The position numbers and the translations under genes are program-made. From Piliocolobus tephrosceles (Eukaryota; Chordata; Mammalia; Primates; Cercopithecidae), in the NCBI RefSeq assembly GCF_002776525.5, contig NC_045441.1, positions 69,135,467 through 69,199,466 of the forward strand: a DNA stretch of 64,000 nucleotides, written 5' to 3'. How positions within the stretch are numbered: position 1 is the first letter of the stretch; each line of letters begins with the position of its first letter. The notes below the pieces were generated by a model, which saw only the letters and a program-made list of their open reading frames with translations, was not told the DNA's origin and made no database searches. Shown one piece after another: positions 9,801-20,690 of the stretch.

Positions 9801-11174
9801 GTCTCTGTCTTTGGGTAGAACAGGGTAAAGAGCTCGCAAAGAGCTGCTTTTTTTCTACCTCTGTCTCGTGGTCTGGTTCAAGTCAAAGTTTTTTCACTGT
9901 TGTCTCTCAGTGGAGGCTTGGGTCACAGAACTGACAGTTAGGCACTGGTGGTCTCATTTTACATAGGATACTTTAAAAAATGCATCTGCTTTTGTATTTT
10001 TGAAGTTAAGACTTGATTTTTCATTTGTGACCAACTCCTATTAAACATCAGCTGGTTTTATGTGTAACACTTATGCCATCTCTTATATATACCTCAGAGT
10101 GTGGACGCATCTAACCTGGGATTGTCATAAACACAATGACAAAAAATGGAAATTTTAAAAATACTTAAAATAACTGATTTGCTTGCACCATTAGAAAAAG
10201 CTAGTTTTAGAACCAAATAGGAGACTTACTTCCAATGGTACCTAAAATGCTTCTAAAAGAAATTCTGAGAAATTTACCTCCATTCAGGAGTCAAAGATAT
10301 CTATCACCACCACCTGAGGAAACTCCGCAGGTCTTTGACCCCTCTCCCTGAAATTCCTATTGTGGCATTCCCAGAGACACTATGAATTCTTCTGGTTCTG
10401 GGGACCACCTGATTCTCGAACTGTTCTTTGCTCAATTAAAAAGACTACTCAATGAATAAGCAGAGACTCCAAAATATATCTTTGTTACTAACTGACAATT
10501 GCTTAGGGCAATAAAACAGGTAATTAAAAGATTAATAGTCAAAATGGGGAAATGAATAAAATTAAAACCACTGAGATTATAAAAATGCATATCCAACAAC
10601 TTTTTTTCCAATCAGGAGTAATGACTGACACTGATGTTCAAATGCCAACATCAGGGGAATTAGCTAGCAGCATTCCAGCTGAGATCAGCTCTGAAAAAAG
10701 TTAAAATCTTTTGTAAGCTCAAACTACCTGCTTTAGCTCTCCTGTGGGATTAACAATGAAGGCTGCCTCCACATTGTAGTTCACTAGTTAAAATTCTATG
10801 CTTTCATCACATGACCCGGGTTCAATTCCTGGCCAGGGAATCAGTCTCTCTTGACTTGACATTTGCATCACTTTTGACTTTTGGGGGTGCTCATTTGTTA
10901 TTGATCCTTTTCCCTTCCATGGACAGCTTTTGATTTCCTGTCTCCTTTCATTAATCAGGGGCACATGAGGCTTTTGGGCTTTTATGTGTAGATGGTCAGT
11001 TCAAAAGCTAAGACCCTAAAAAATATGACCAGACAGAAATGTGGATTGTGCTTCATCTGTGGCCAGCAAAACATTCCTTTCTTTGTGCTTTCTTTGAGGT
11101 AGTTCTGGATTCCATGTGCACTGCTTTCCACCTCTTTGAAGACACCTCATGTATTCTTGGTTAAGTTGTAACCT
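9801..11174 (+). other. Provirus internal region, non-coding remains
   Basis: This sequence resembles no intact retroviral gene in any frame. It contains the tRNA-like relic at 10768-10840 and a 20-base word shared with the solo LTR at 7845 (see findings). Stops are frequent in all frames. Confidence 0.45.
10768..10840 (+). pseudogene. tRNA-Glu(TTC)-like relic
   Basis: The 73 bases align with the eukaryotic tRNA-Glu pattern. There is a degraded A box ('tagttcactagtt'), an anticodon-loop-like 'ctttcatc' with TTC in the expected position, and a strong B box and T arm ('gggttcaattcc'), ending 'ggccagggaa' where tRNA-Glu ends 'ggtcagggaa' or similar. The acceptor 5' strand and anticodon stem pair poorly, so this is not a functional tRNA. 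No CCA or A tail follows. It could be a tRNA captured by the retrovirus, an old tRNA-derived SINE fragment, or a tRNA retrocopy inserted into the provirus. Confidence 0.6.
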
Positions 11175-11185
11175 TGGTTAAGTCT

Positions 11186-11888
11186 TTTTTTTTTTTTTTT
11201 TTTTTTTCTCTCCCTAAATACCACCTTAGCAACATCTCAAAGTATCTGACAGTATTTTTATTATCTTTCATTTCTAATTTCCATTATCCTTGCTTACTTG
11301 ACCCATTAATTACACAGAAATGTGAGTTTTCGTTTTAAGCACTTGGCTATGTGTTACATTTTTGTTAACAGTTTCTAGTTTATAAGAGCTATTTATGACA
11401 AACCCACAGCTAATATCATACTGAATGGGCAAAAACTGGAAAAGTTCCCTTTGAAAACTGGCACAAGACAGGGATGCCCTCTCTCACCACTCCTATTCAA
11501 CATAGTGTTGGAAGTTCTGGCTAGGGCAATCAGGCAAGAGAAAGAAATCAAGGGTATTCAGTTAGGAAAAGAGGAAGTCAAATTGTCCCTGTTTGCAGAT
11601 GACATGATTGTGTATTTAGAAAACCCCATCGTCTCAGCCCAAAATCTTCTTAAGCTGATAAGCAACTTCAGCAAAGTCTCAGGATACAAAATTAATGTGC
11701 AAAAATCACAAGCATTCTTATACACCAGTAACAGACAAGCAGAGAGCCAAATCAGGAATGAACTTCCATTCACAATTGCTTCAAAGAGAATAAAATACCT
11801 AGGAATCCAACTTACAAGGGATGTAAAGGACCTCTTCAAGGAGAACTACAAACCACTGCTCAGTGAAATCAAAGAGGACACAAACAAA
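11186..11888 (-). mobile_element. Chimeric processed retro-insert made of two L1 fragments
   Basis: The segment is bounded by 'tggttaagtct' at 11175-11185 and 'tggttaagtctt' at 11889-11900, a target duplication. It begins on the plus strand with a long T run, so the inserted strand ended in poly(A) and is read on the minus strand. Next to the tail is an old L1 ORF2 piece (11210-11389, sense on the minus strand). Beyond it is a much better-kept L1 ORF2 piece in the opposite orientation (11390-11888). No L1 3' UTR lies next to the tail, unlike an ordinary twin-primed L1. Confidence 0.65.
11390..11888 (+). pseudogene. L1 ORF2 reverse-transcriptase fragment
   Basis: The plus strand encodes a stretch of the L1 ORF2 reverse transcriptase, including the catalytic 'SLFADDMIVY' region, preceded by 'TGTRQGCPLSPLLFNIVLEV'. 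The frame is open from about 11451 to 11978, with the last 30 codons in flanking DNA. It lacks the endonuclease and C-terminal domains and has no start of its own, so it cannot make a working protein. It forms the 5' half of the chimeric insert. Confidence 0.88.
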
Positions 11889-11900
11889 TGGTTAAGTCTT

Positions 11901-12803
11901 ACTAGTTTCACTTGGGAATGTACTTCAGTTAAAAAAATTCAAAATCCTGAAATACCGACTGTCCCAGCTAAAATCTGATAATAAGACATTTAAAAGGATG
12001 TTTTTAAGAGTTCTATACTCAAATGTAACTTAATTAAAACTGATATTTAGGATATATATATACACATACATATATAAACACATATATAACCATATGTATA
12101 AATACATATATATCTTCTTAAGGGCGGTGTTCTCCTTCTGTAAAAACTTATCAGTCTACGGAATTTATCTATTCTTAAACCCATGTTAACCATATGTGTC
12201 CCTTCTGTCTGTTTCTTCATTTACTTCTGTCAGTCCCTCCTTCCTCTTACCACCCTTGATGCCACATAAGGGAACCTAAAAAAATTTCTAACAGCCTGGG
12301 ATCCTTTCAGGAAATCAGAAAAGGTTCCAGAGACTCCTCTTTTTGGGAGAAACCTCTGTTTTTCCTCATACAACTCCAAGAATTGTTAACTGGGCAGATT
12401 CCTCAAGTCTAAAGTTATATTCTCTTTTGCATTAAGCTCTTTTGCATTTGACTTTCAGATACATACACAAGTACGTATATATGTTATATGTTGTATCTAC
12501 ATATATGTATATGTCTGTATATGTTTATATGTAGACAATATATATTGTCTACAAATATTAGCAAATTAACTTGAAGATGAATGCTCATAAATTACATAAC
12601 TAGCCCAAATACTTTTCAAGTTCATGTAACTTTAGTAATTTTTGGTAAATAAAAAATAGTTTTAACATAGTAAAATAAAGAAATCTTCAAATTTTTAGAC
12701 ATTTTTGCCCGAGTCTGCTAGTCAGACACATTTAGGCTGTTTCTAAACTATTTTAAGGTCATAAAACTATTGCTTCTGTAGTACTTTTGACATTTGCTTA
12801 AGT
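11901..12803 (+). other. Provirus internal region with AT-rich repeats
   Basis: Non-coding provirus interior. TA/CA-rich simple sequence lies at 12050-12112 and 12478-12530, and a perfect palindrome at 12531-12552. The block 12270-12440 ('aacctctgtttttcctcata' and neighbours) is more GC-rich but carries no long open frame. Confidence 0.4.
12531..12552. repeat. Perfect 22-bp palindrome
   Basis: The half-site 'gtagacaatat' is followed immediately by its exact reverse complement. It sits at the edge of a TA-rich simple repeat, so it could have arisen by repeat expansion or replication slippage. Confidence 0.9.
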
Positions 12804-12896
12804 TGTGACTTAAACCTGTAAAAGCTGACTATGTGTATAGATTCTCCAAAGCCTATACACATCTTACTATGAGCTTGTCTTCAGGTTTAAGCCACA
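12804..12896. repeat. Long imperfect hairpin, 93 nt
   Basis: Arms 12804-12840 and 12853-12896 pair in three helices. The inner helix is 10 perfect pairs (12831-12840 with 12853-12862), the middle is 5 pairs (12822-12826 with 12872-12876), and the outer is 14 of 15 pairs (12804-12818 with 12882-12896). The loop is 12 nt. It lies inside the provirus interior and is not explained by any repeat I recognise. The size resembles a microRNA precursor, but the asymmetric internal loops argue against that. Confidence 0.75.
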
Positions 12897-15759
12897 AATT
12901 CTGGGGTCTAGACAAGTAAACATGGTGAGGACTGGAAACAACACCTGGGCCCCATCCTTCCTGGCCCAGCTGTGCCTCTTGGCCATGCTGGAAGGGATTA
13001 GATCTTTCAGACATTGTCTTTACAGCTCTGTTCTTTGTGTTGGATACTGTATTGAGTGCATGATTAAAATTTAAAATTGCTTACTTCCTAAATTTTTCAC
13101 TATAAATAAGGGTTACTAAGAGTTAAAATTATAATTAGTGTATGTGATTAAAACTGTTGGATATAAGAGAAACATGTCTATATAAGAGCATATAAAGTAA
13201 AAAGTAGAGAAAGTTTAAAAGAGAGAGAAAATTTCCCTTTATGTGGGAGAGAACTTTATGTATTCAAAATGAGGGGAAAGGAAAGGAAATTTTTGTTCTA
13301 AGGTAAAGACATAGGCAAAAACTGAAGGTTTAAGCAAGTTGTGGAAGGTTTATGTAAGACTGATTTTTTGAATGGAATTTTGTGTGTGATCAAGTTGACT
13401 AAAATTAAAACGGGGTTATTTAGATTTTCTAAAAACTGATGATTAATATCAAAAGTACACTGATGCAGGGCCAGAGCCTGGGCCTCTGTGTCAGAATAAA
13501 AAGGATCTGCTTTTTAATAGAAATTGCAAGAGTTTATAAAAGGTTTTTAGAAATCTTATCGGTATGGTCAAAGCTGATTGAGGAGATTGGATAGATTTGT
13601 TTGTAAAATTTTATTAAAATTAGCTTTAGCATTAATAATATAGTGACACAAATGTAATTTGGTTTTCCACATAATATTCATGAGATAATAAAAGATTTTT
13701 TATTTCCTTCTGAGTAAATTGCATAAAAAAGAGGAAGGGGTAAAAGATTTTGTTTGCCTTAGGGTGTCAATATTAGGTATTATGATAATTGGAGAAAGTG
13801 CATCTTCTCTTTCTCAAATAGTAAAGGTTTTTGCGTTTAAAATTTTTTGAGTTATCACTTTGGCTAAATGAATCACCAGTATTTTACAGTGACCTGTGAT
13901 CATATTTTCAGCAAGTATTTTAAACCTTTGATATTTGATAAATATTCCAAAGTAAAAATTTTGTCCTTTTGACCACAAACTAACTTTTTGGACGTTTAGG
14001 GCCCCTGGAAGTCCAAGAGAGACATATTAGGCTTATTTGATGGAAAACATTATAAAACATGAAATTATTTGTAACTATTTTAGGTTATATTTGTATAAAT
14101 GTGTTACTAATATATGTTCCAAAATTGTATGAGATTCTGAAAATTTTTATGATTATTATGTTACATTGTTGTATGTAACAGAACATCCAATGTCAATTGT
14201 GTCTTTAACTATGGCTATTCTAATAAGATTGTCATCCACAATTATTAGTTTACATTGATTTTTGGCAAAAAGTGATTTATAATCTGCTGCAGTTTAAAAT
14301 TTGCTTCTTCTTTAAAAACATTTATGGAAAAGACTCTAGTAAATGCTCTTCAATAGAGGTTTTTGATAATTTTGGAGATCATACTGATGAAGTAGGTAGA
14401 AAAACTATAGGACTCTAATAAAAAAAAGCTGATATGTTCAAAGGGTTCTTAACATCAAGCAGAACAGGAATTACTTACATGGGACTAAACTAATAATTTT
14501 AGGACTTAAATACTTTTGTGTGACTTTTGGTTGAAATATTGTTGGTCCTTTTTATGTGTTGTTTTCCAGAGTCAACATATTTTTTTTTCCTTGTGAGCCA
14601 TTTATATCTTATAGCAATTGAGTAAAGTATACTTTTGTGAGTAAAACTGAAACACTTGCCCTTCTCCACCAGATTCTTCATGATTTGAAAACTATTCATG
14701 TATATTCTTAATGTATGGCAATATAGTTGTTTGCATAAGTTCAATAAAAATCTGTTTTCTTTTGCCACAGGACACTATTAGATAACTGATTATTTTAACC
14801 AAGGTTTTGACTGGGATGGCTTAATTTTGGATATTACCAGAATACTTTGATGAATTAAAATCAACTTTGTAGAGCTGACAAAAAACCCCTTGGAAATACT
14901 GGACTGGTACCTTGTCCAATAATACATAGTTCTTTTACAAGGTTTCTATCCTTGTGGTAAGTAAAGAATGTCACTTTCTGACAGGCCTAGGAATCTCAAG
15001 TTATTTTGGGACCTAGATGAGGGAGGAATTCTCCCAATTTATACAGTTATTGTAGACACTCTTATGGCAAATGTTTGGCTTGAATAGCCTCAAGACTTTT
15101 AAAAGTCAAATCAGATGTTCCTTATGTAAAAATTCAATCAAAGCCAATTTAAAAGGGATTATATGGCCATTCACTATTCTTCAAATAATCAGGCCAAGTA
15201 TAAGAGGACTAAACGTTACATTGCAAATAAATCTGTCCTACTAAGATTTATCTTTGGAAAAAATAGAGACCTGGAGGAAGAAAACATTGTATTTCAGAAG
15301 AAACGAATACACCTGTTATTAGAGTCTAGTCTTGTCCATTGTTTTTGAGCTTTATTATTTACCTACATTTGGACTTAATCCTGACTTACTTCAGGGCTAC
15401 AAGACATCTCTAAAGAAGAACATGGATTTAATTTTCTTCATGATGATTTTAGTTGACTCCCCAACGGAGTATTTTTTTCCCTATTCTGACATACAAAGTC
15501 TCTTTTAATTGTAATCAATGTTTGCATTATATTTCTACTATTTAACTTATTAATGCGATTTATATCTCATTATTTTACTTCTGAAAAAACTAAATTCATG
15601 GTACTTTGAAGACAAGGTAAGATTTAGTAAATGACAGCAATCATAGATTAGTGACTTTGACAGGACTACCTGGAAATGAGGTTTATTGGCAACAAGGGAC
15701 ACTTGACAGTCAAATTTTGATCATTAGTGTTTTTAATAAAAAAGATTTTTGATCAAAAA
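12897..15759 (+). other. Provirus internal region, 3' part
   Basis: Degenerate and AT-rich with no retroviral protein motif. Short open frames (for example 15163-15348 plus and 14499-14768 minus) show no family resemblance. The last bases, 'gatcaaaaagg', contain the purine tract that precedes the 3' LTR. Confidence 0.4.
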
Positions 15760-16244
15760 GGAGAAATTAGTAAACAACATAACTTTTGTCTGATGAATGC
15801 AAATCCTTTTAAATATCAGGCCCAGAGAGATGCTAAAGTGAGACAGTGGCCACATCCTACTCCCTCCTTTGAGCTCTGTATTCATTTCCTGATCCTGAAA
15901 GTGCTTGCTATTGTCACAAGTAGCTATAAATTAACCTAATAATGCCACACAGGATACTATTACTCAGGTTCTATAGCTTAACAATATCCAGCCAATCACT
16001 AATCAATGTGATTTTTGTCAACCGGTGAGAGGTCCTAACAAACAACTTTCTATCAACCCACTTCCTATCCCCTCCTTTTAGACTTTAAAAATGTATTTGT
16101 AACTACTACTAATTGGAGTATATATTCAGGGAAATTTGAATCTATGCTCTTGGGTTGACCCAATTTGAATCTATCCTCAAGCTTGGCCCAATAAACTCTC
16201 TAATTACATTAACTTTGTCTCAGCTTGTTTCTTTTAGGTTAACA
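15760..16244 (+). repeat. 3' LTR of the provirus
   Basis: Direct repeat of 8837-9275 in the same orientation. A 'cccaataaactctctaatta' polyadenylation region lies near 16187. It contains an internal duplication of 'aatttgaatctat' near 16130-16165 and ends 'cttttaggttaaca'. It directly follows the purine tract. Confidence 0.72.
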
Positions 16245-16345
16245 ATACCATATATTTACCACATAAGTTTTCCAATACCTAAAGAAAAATTGTACCTTAA
16301 TAAGATTTTTAAGTATTATAATTAAAATATTTTGTCCTTTTATTT

Positions 16346-16830
16346 TGTAGGAGAAGAAAAATAATTTTTCCTCTATACTTCCATGTTCTTGAATGGGGAC
16401 ACTATGACAAAAGACAGATTATAAGAGAAAAATAGACATTTATTAACATGTATATCTCATATACACATAGAAAATATGCAGGGAAATGAGTAACTAAAAG
16501 AAGCTTAGAATTCAGGCTTAAATATAATCTTCAGCTAAAAACAAATAAGCAAAAAGGGTGTGAGACATGAGTTATGGAAACGCAACCAGGAAAAGTATGG
16601 TGAATAGGAATAAGGTTTGTTATGCAAATTTAAGTTGGAGATTTCCTTTATAAATGTAAATTTTCCTTTCAAAGAGTAACTTCTCTGTTTTCAGAGCTTC
16701 TCCTGTGTCTTCTCTTTCTCAAAATAATAATCTCAAAATAATCATTATACTAAAGAAGCATATTTTGGGGCAGCATATTCTGGTCTTCTGCAGTCATATT
16801 TGGGGGTGGTACCTTCTGTCTCCTACCTCC
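16346..16830 (-). mobile_element. LTR-like repeat, antisense
   Basis: The minus strand reads '...agaatatgctgccccaaaatatgc...' and closes with 'attatttttcttctcctaca', which resembles the end of an ERV LTR. On that strand 'gttaataaatgtctattttt' provides a polyadenylation-like signal. The family is not fixed, and the right edge near 16830 is approximate. Confidence 0.5.
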
Positions 16831-17357
16831 TGAATAAATAGAATAAAGTTCTTAAATACATTAGAGTCCATTCTAATTTGATTATTTTAATTCACTTTTT
16901 ATTAAGAAATAATTTGATCTGCAGATCAGTACCCTGAGCTGAGAAAAATAAGTTTATGATTATTTACACTGTGTAGATTAAGAGATTTAGGCACAGAAAA
17001 ATCAAGCGACTTTTTTTTTAAGGGTTGGAATGAGTACTCAAGTATTCTGACTACTAATGCCCTTGGTGTTATATCAGTTACAAAGGGTTGGTTTAAAAAA
17101 ATCATTAAAAAATGTTAGTATGAGTAATCCTTATAATAAAAAATAAAATAATAGAGTTTTATATGTGCAAATATTTTGTCTAGTATTAAATTTAGGATGT
17201 GCAAGATGAAAAGCACATGATGTAAAGAAGATAAATGTATGAATAAATTTAACAGTTCCATGAGCTAAAATAGTAGTAAATAGAATTTCTAAAATAAAGG
17301 CATCATAATTATACTCTAGTAAATATATAGCATTATAAAATTCCATATAGTTGACTC
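16831..17357. other. Mostly unassigned; small MIR-like piece at 16950-17025
   Basis: 'cacagaaaaatcaagcgac' preceded by 'gtagattaagagatttagg' resembles the core of an antisense MIR, but it is short and decayed. The rest is AT-rich without recognised features. Confidence 0.3.
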
Positions 17358-17455
17358 ATTCATTCATTCTTTCATGACACAAATATTCACTGAGTGGCTA
17401 CTGTATATTAGATCCTTTTTTAAGAATTGAGAATACTAGAGTGAATGTTAAGAAG
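17358..17455 (-). mobile_element. L2 3'-end relic, antisense
   Basis: 'cattcattcattctttcatg' followed by 'atattcactgagtggctact' matches the reverse of the L2 3' terminus, with its TGAA repeats and 'actatgtgcc'-type region. It is short and diverged. Confidence 0.6.
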
Positions 17456-18217
17456 TTTTAGAGAAACTTGTCTTTCATCAGATTTCATGAATACTATGTA
17501 ATAATGTTAATTATCAGAAGTACTGACTGCTTAAATTATGTATACTTTCATATTATGACTTTTTTCAACATAATATATATTTGTATTATGAACAGTTTCA
17601 TAGTAGTAATTACAGCTCCTAAAGTTTAAAATAAAACAAATTGAATGATGTTGAGTAAAAATGAAAGAAAAAACCCTGTCACAACAAAAAACAAACTTGC
17701 AAATAATCTAAGGGGAGGGTGATGATGAGACAGAGAAATTGTAATGAAGGTACTTTGTCAGTTCTAATTATCTTAATTTGAAAAAGCAAATAGGCCCACC
17801 AGATGTTACTACATAAGTTAATTGTGTCTTCAACATAAAAGGTAATTAACTTACATGCTTACACTTGTACAATTTCTTAGACTAGAGTTAAATTCACATA
17901 TTATGACTTTCCATAACACTGTCTTCAAACAAAAGTCCCTAATAGAGTAATATAAAGTCTTTGTAAGTGGGAATATCCTTATATACTATTCTTTGAGGAG
18001 ACTGCCTAGGCCAGGAGTTAAGCATGCTCAGCATTTGTGGAAGGGAGTGAGGCCCTAGACCTTGTAGTAATCTGCTTCCTTAGGTGGCTGCTTGGTTACT
18101 TCTCATTGAGGGCTCCCTTGACACATGCCCCTTGCTTCTCAGCTCCTCCAGAGCCCACAGAGAGAAGGTAACCTGAGGCAGTGAAGCTGTGGCTGGATTT
18201 TCACTTTAGTGACTGTA
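17456..18217. other. No recognised feature
   Basis: AT-rich until about 18000, then slightly GC-richer (18000-18200). I see no repeat or gene. Confidence 0.4.
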
Positions 18218-18425
18218 ATAATGGCAGCTAACATTTATTGAATGCAAGGAAATTGTCATAGTGCTTTATACGTATCTAACTAGTTCTTACTGCAAATCAT
18301 TAAGGTAAATTTTGTCAGGATTTGTACTTTATAGGTGAGCATCCTGAGATATAGGGCAGTCAAGAAGTCAAAATACCTAGTGGTCTGAGATTTGAACCCC
18401 AGCAGTGCAGATCAGAATCTGTGTA
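18218..18425 (-). mobile_element. MIR, antisense
   Basis: The order 'gcagctaacatttattgaat', 'gtgctttatacgtatctaac', then a decayed 'gtgagcatcctgagatat' and 'gagatttgaacccc' is that of a reversed tRNA-derived MIR SINE, almost full length. The terminal 'gatttgaacccc' corresponds to the tRNA-related B box. Confidence 0.78.
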
Positions 18426-18536
18426 TATAACAGTCATAACTGCAGATGTAAAGTATTTCTATGATTTAGATTTTCCTGTTTTCATGTTTTTCTCTTTGAC
18501 TTTTCTAATATTCCTTAACCTCAGTTTTTTAATCCA

Positions 18537-18948
18537 TTGATAGAGTCTGAATATTTGCCCCCTCCAAATTTTGTGTTGAAATTTGATCCTCATGTTGGAG
18601 GTGGGGCCTGCTGGGAGGTGCTGGAGTCATGGGGGTGGGTCCCTCACAAATGGCTTGGTGTTCTTCTCATGGGATTGAGTGAGTTCTCACTCTTAATTCC
18701 TGCAAGATCTGGTTGTTAAAAAGAGCCTGGCACCTGCTCTGCCTCTCCATTTTTCCTCTGCTATGTGATATGCCAGCCTCTCTTTGCCTTCAGCCATTTT
18801 TGGATGCTTCCTGGAGCTCTCATCAGAAGCAGACACTGGCATTATGCTTCTTGTACAGCTTGCAGAATCTTGAGCCGAATAAACCTCTTTTCTTTACAAA
18901 TTTCCCAACTTCAGGTATTCCTTCATAACAATGCAAGAGATTAAGACA
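18537..18948 (+). mobile_element. MST-type (MSTB-like) MaLR solo LTR
   Basis: It starts 'tgatagagtctgaatatttg', contains 'cctcatgttggaggtggggc', 'caagatctggttgttaaaaa' and 'gccgaataaacctcttttct', and ends 'caagagattaagaca'. Internal order and length (about 410 bp) fit MSTB. No internal retroviral sequence adjoins it. Confidence 0.88.
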
Positions 18949-20115
18949 TTCATTAAAAATGAAAACCGATCTCAGTCTTGCTTCATCACAGGATTGTCAC
19001 TGGTAATACATTATAATATATGAAAAAATATTTGGAAACTTAAAAACACTATGTAAGTGAAAAAAATTACGATTATCACTTGACACTCTTGACAACCTTT
19101 TTTTTTATTATTATTATTTAACTATTTTCTTCTGACTTTGTGACAGTCATCTATTCTTGCTTTCCACCAGCTGTTCTAAATGTCCTTTTGCTTTTTCAGG
19201 CTTCATTGTCTTTTAAATACTCACAATAATGTGTAAAAGCCAGGGTCTTAAGCTTGAACTTGGAGAATTGAGATATCACTTTTTTTTATCTTACAGATGA
19301 GAAAACAAAGTTTCAGAAGTAATCTGATGCCATAAGTTTAATTTTGTCAGAGATTTCACTACATAATCTTAAGTTCTTTCTCTGCAAATGCTAGGTCTAT
19401 TGAATGGGAGGCATTTCTGCATCTTCTTATTTCCACATTAAAAGATATCAGATCTGAAAGTAAGTAACTAAAATTGCAAGAGAAAATGTTTTAAGACCAA
19501 TTCTGTATAAGATTGCAAATGGTAATATCAGTTAAAGGCAGAAAACAGAAAAGAGTAAACAAATTGATTCCATAATAAAACGATATGCAGTATCGGGGAG
19601 AGGAACAAAAACATCTGTTTTTGCATCTTTTGGAGAGGAAAAAAACCTAATTAGCTTGGGACTGATTCAGATAGATGTCATTTTAAATTACTTTTTTTCT
19701 TCTGTTTACCAAAACAATGCAATTAGATGGAGTAAGTACAATAAAGAAAATAGGTTTAAAACAGATGTCTGGTAATAGACATTCACACTATTAAAAACTA
19801 CATATAGAACTGCCTGCTAGGCAAATTTATGCAGAACCAAGTGTTGGGTCATTCTCAAGAAAAATGATCCTTGACTGAAGTGTATAGATTTAGCCACAGG
19901 GTTTTTTCTTTTTGTATATCAATAAAGAATATTGCTTGGTCAGACTAGACAGAATGGTGTGTTTTATGATTTGGTGGGGAGAGGTGGATGATGAAGGGAA
20001 TTGATTGGGTAAATCAGTCCACTCAAAAATGAGAAAAGGCTGCATTTCATCTTGTTTTTAACTTAAAATCTTTTTTATTTGTTTTATGTTGCTTTTCATT
20101 TGTGTTGTGAATTCA
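18949..20115. other. Mostly no recognised feature
   Basis: A short 'cagatgagaaaacaaagttt' at about 19294 may be a MIR relic. Otherwise this is AT-rich, unassigned sequence with no gene. Confidence 0.35.
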
Positions 20116-20116
20116 T

Positions 20117-20205
20117 ATATATGTATATAAATGCATATATGTATACATATATATGTATACATACATGTATATACAAATTTATACATACACATATTTTTCA
20201 TAAGA
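20117..20205. repeat. AT-rich TATG/TACA simple repeat
   Basis: Interrupted alternating 'atatatgtatac' units run through this interval. Many self-complementary words make it locally palindromic. Confidence 0.85.
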
Positions 20206-20564
20206 CAGTTAAATGATAATAAACACTATCTAATTTAGTGCTATTTTCATTAAACTTAACTGATCCTTTGCTCAGGGTTTCTTTGAATAAGAACAAAGGA
20301 AATGATTGGAAGGCTAATCTGAGATGGCAGCAATTGATTTTGACCAAAGCATAGAGCGATTTTTATTTGAATAGCAGAGTTTCCAGAGAAAAGCAAAGTG
20401 GGCCTTAAACTGTATTAGCTATGTAAGGATCTCTGGGAACCTTCTAAGTGGCATATATAACATTTTCTTCATAACCTATTCAGAACAAATGTTAGAGAAA
20501 TTATTATCCTTCTGTTACTAAGAACTAGTTTTTCTTCTCCTGGAGGCAATAAATTCTCCTTAAA
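20206..20564. other. No recognised feature
   Basis: AT-rich sequence with no repeat or gene that I recognise. Confidence 0.35.
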
Positions 20565-20690
20565 TATTCATCCATTTATTTATTACAAATATTTTCTGTA
20601 CATCTGTGCACAATGCATGGGGTAAATGTTGAATAAAATTAAACTGTCTTGAATCAGTTTATGATCCTTTAAGGGATGTAGATTTATGAT
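20565..20690 (-). mobile_element. L2 3'-end relic, antisense
   Basis: 'attcatccatttatttatta' followed by 'gtacatctgtgcacaatgca' and a decayed 'ggtaaatgttgaataaaatt' matches the reversed L2 3' end. A second such relic lies at 17358. Confidence 0.5.

Larger units (their letters stand above)
8837..16244 (+). mobile_element. Decayed endogenous retrovirus with both LTRs
   Basis: Two clearly related blocks in the same orientation, 8837-9275 and 15760-16244, bound about 6.5 kb. A purine tract 'aaaaagg' sits just before the downstream block, and both blocks end at equivalent 'ttttagg..(t)gaca/aaca' positions, as the two LTRs of a provirus do. The interior has no open frame with retroviral motifs, so gag, pol and env are not recoverable by eye. 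Later insertions are an Alu (9484) and a retro-insert (11186). The LTRs differ visibly, by roughly a fifth, with a length difference near 15960, so the provirus is old. A class I family is likely but I cannot name it. Confidence 0.72.

Noticed and set aside
12804..12896. Calling the hairpin a microRNA gene
   Set aside because: The asymmetric internal loops and lack of any expression or conservation evidence do not support a gene call.
8837..16244. Intact retroviral genes in the provirus
   Set aside because: No frame carries protease, reverse-transcriptase, integrase or envelope motifs of the provirus itself. The only reverse-transcriptase motif inside (near 11590) belongs to an inserted L1 fragment.
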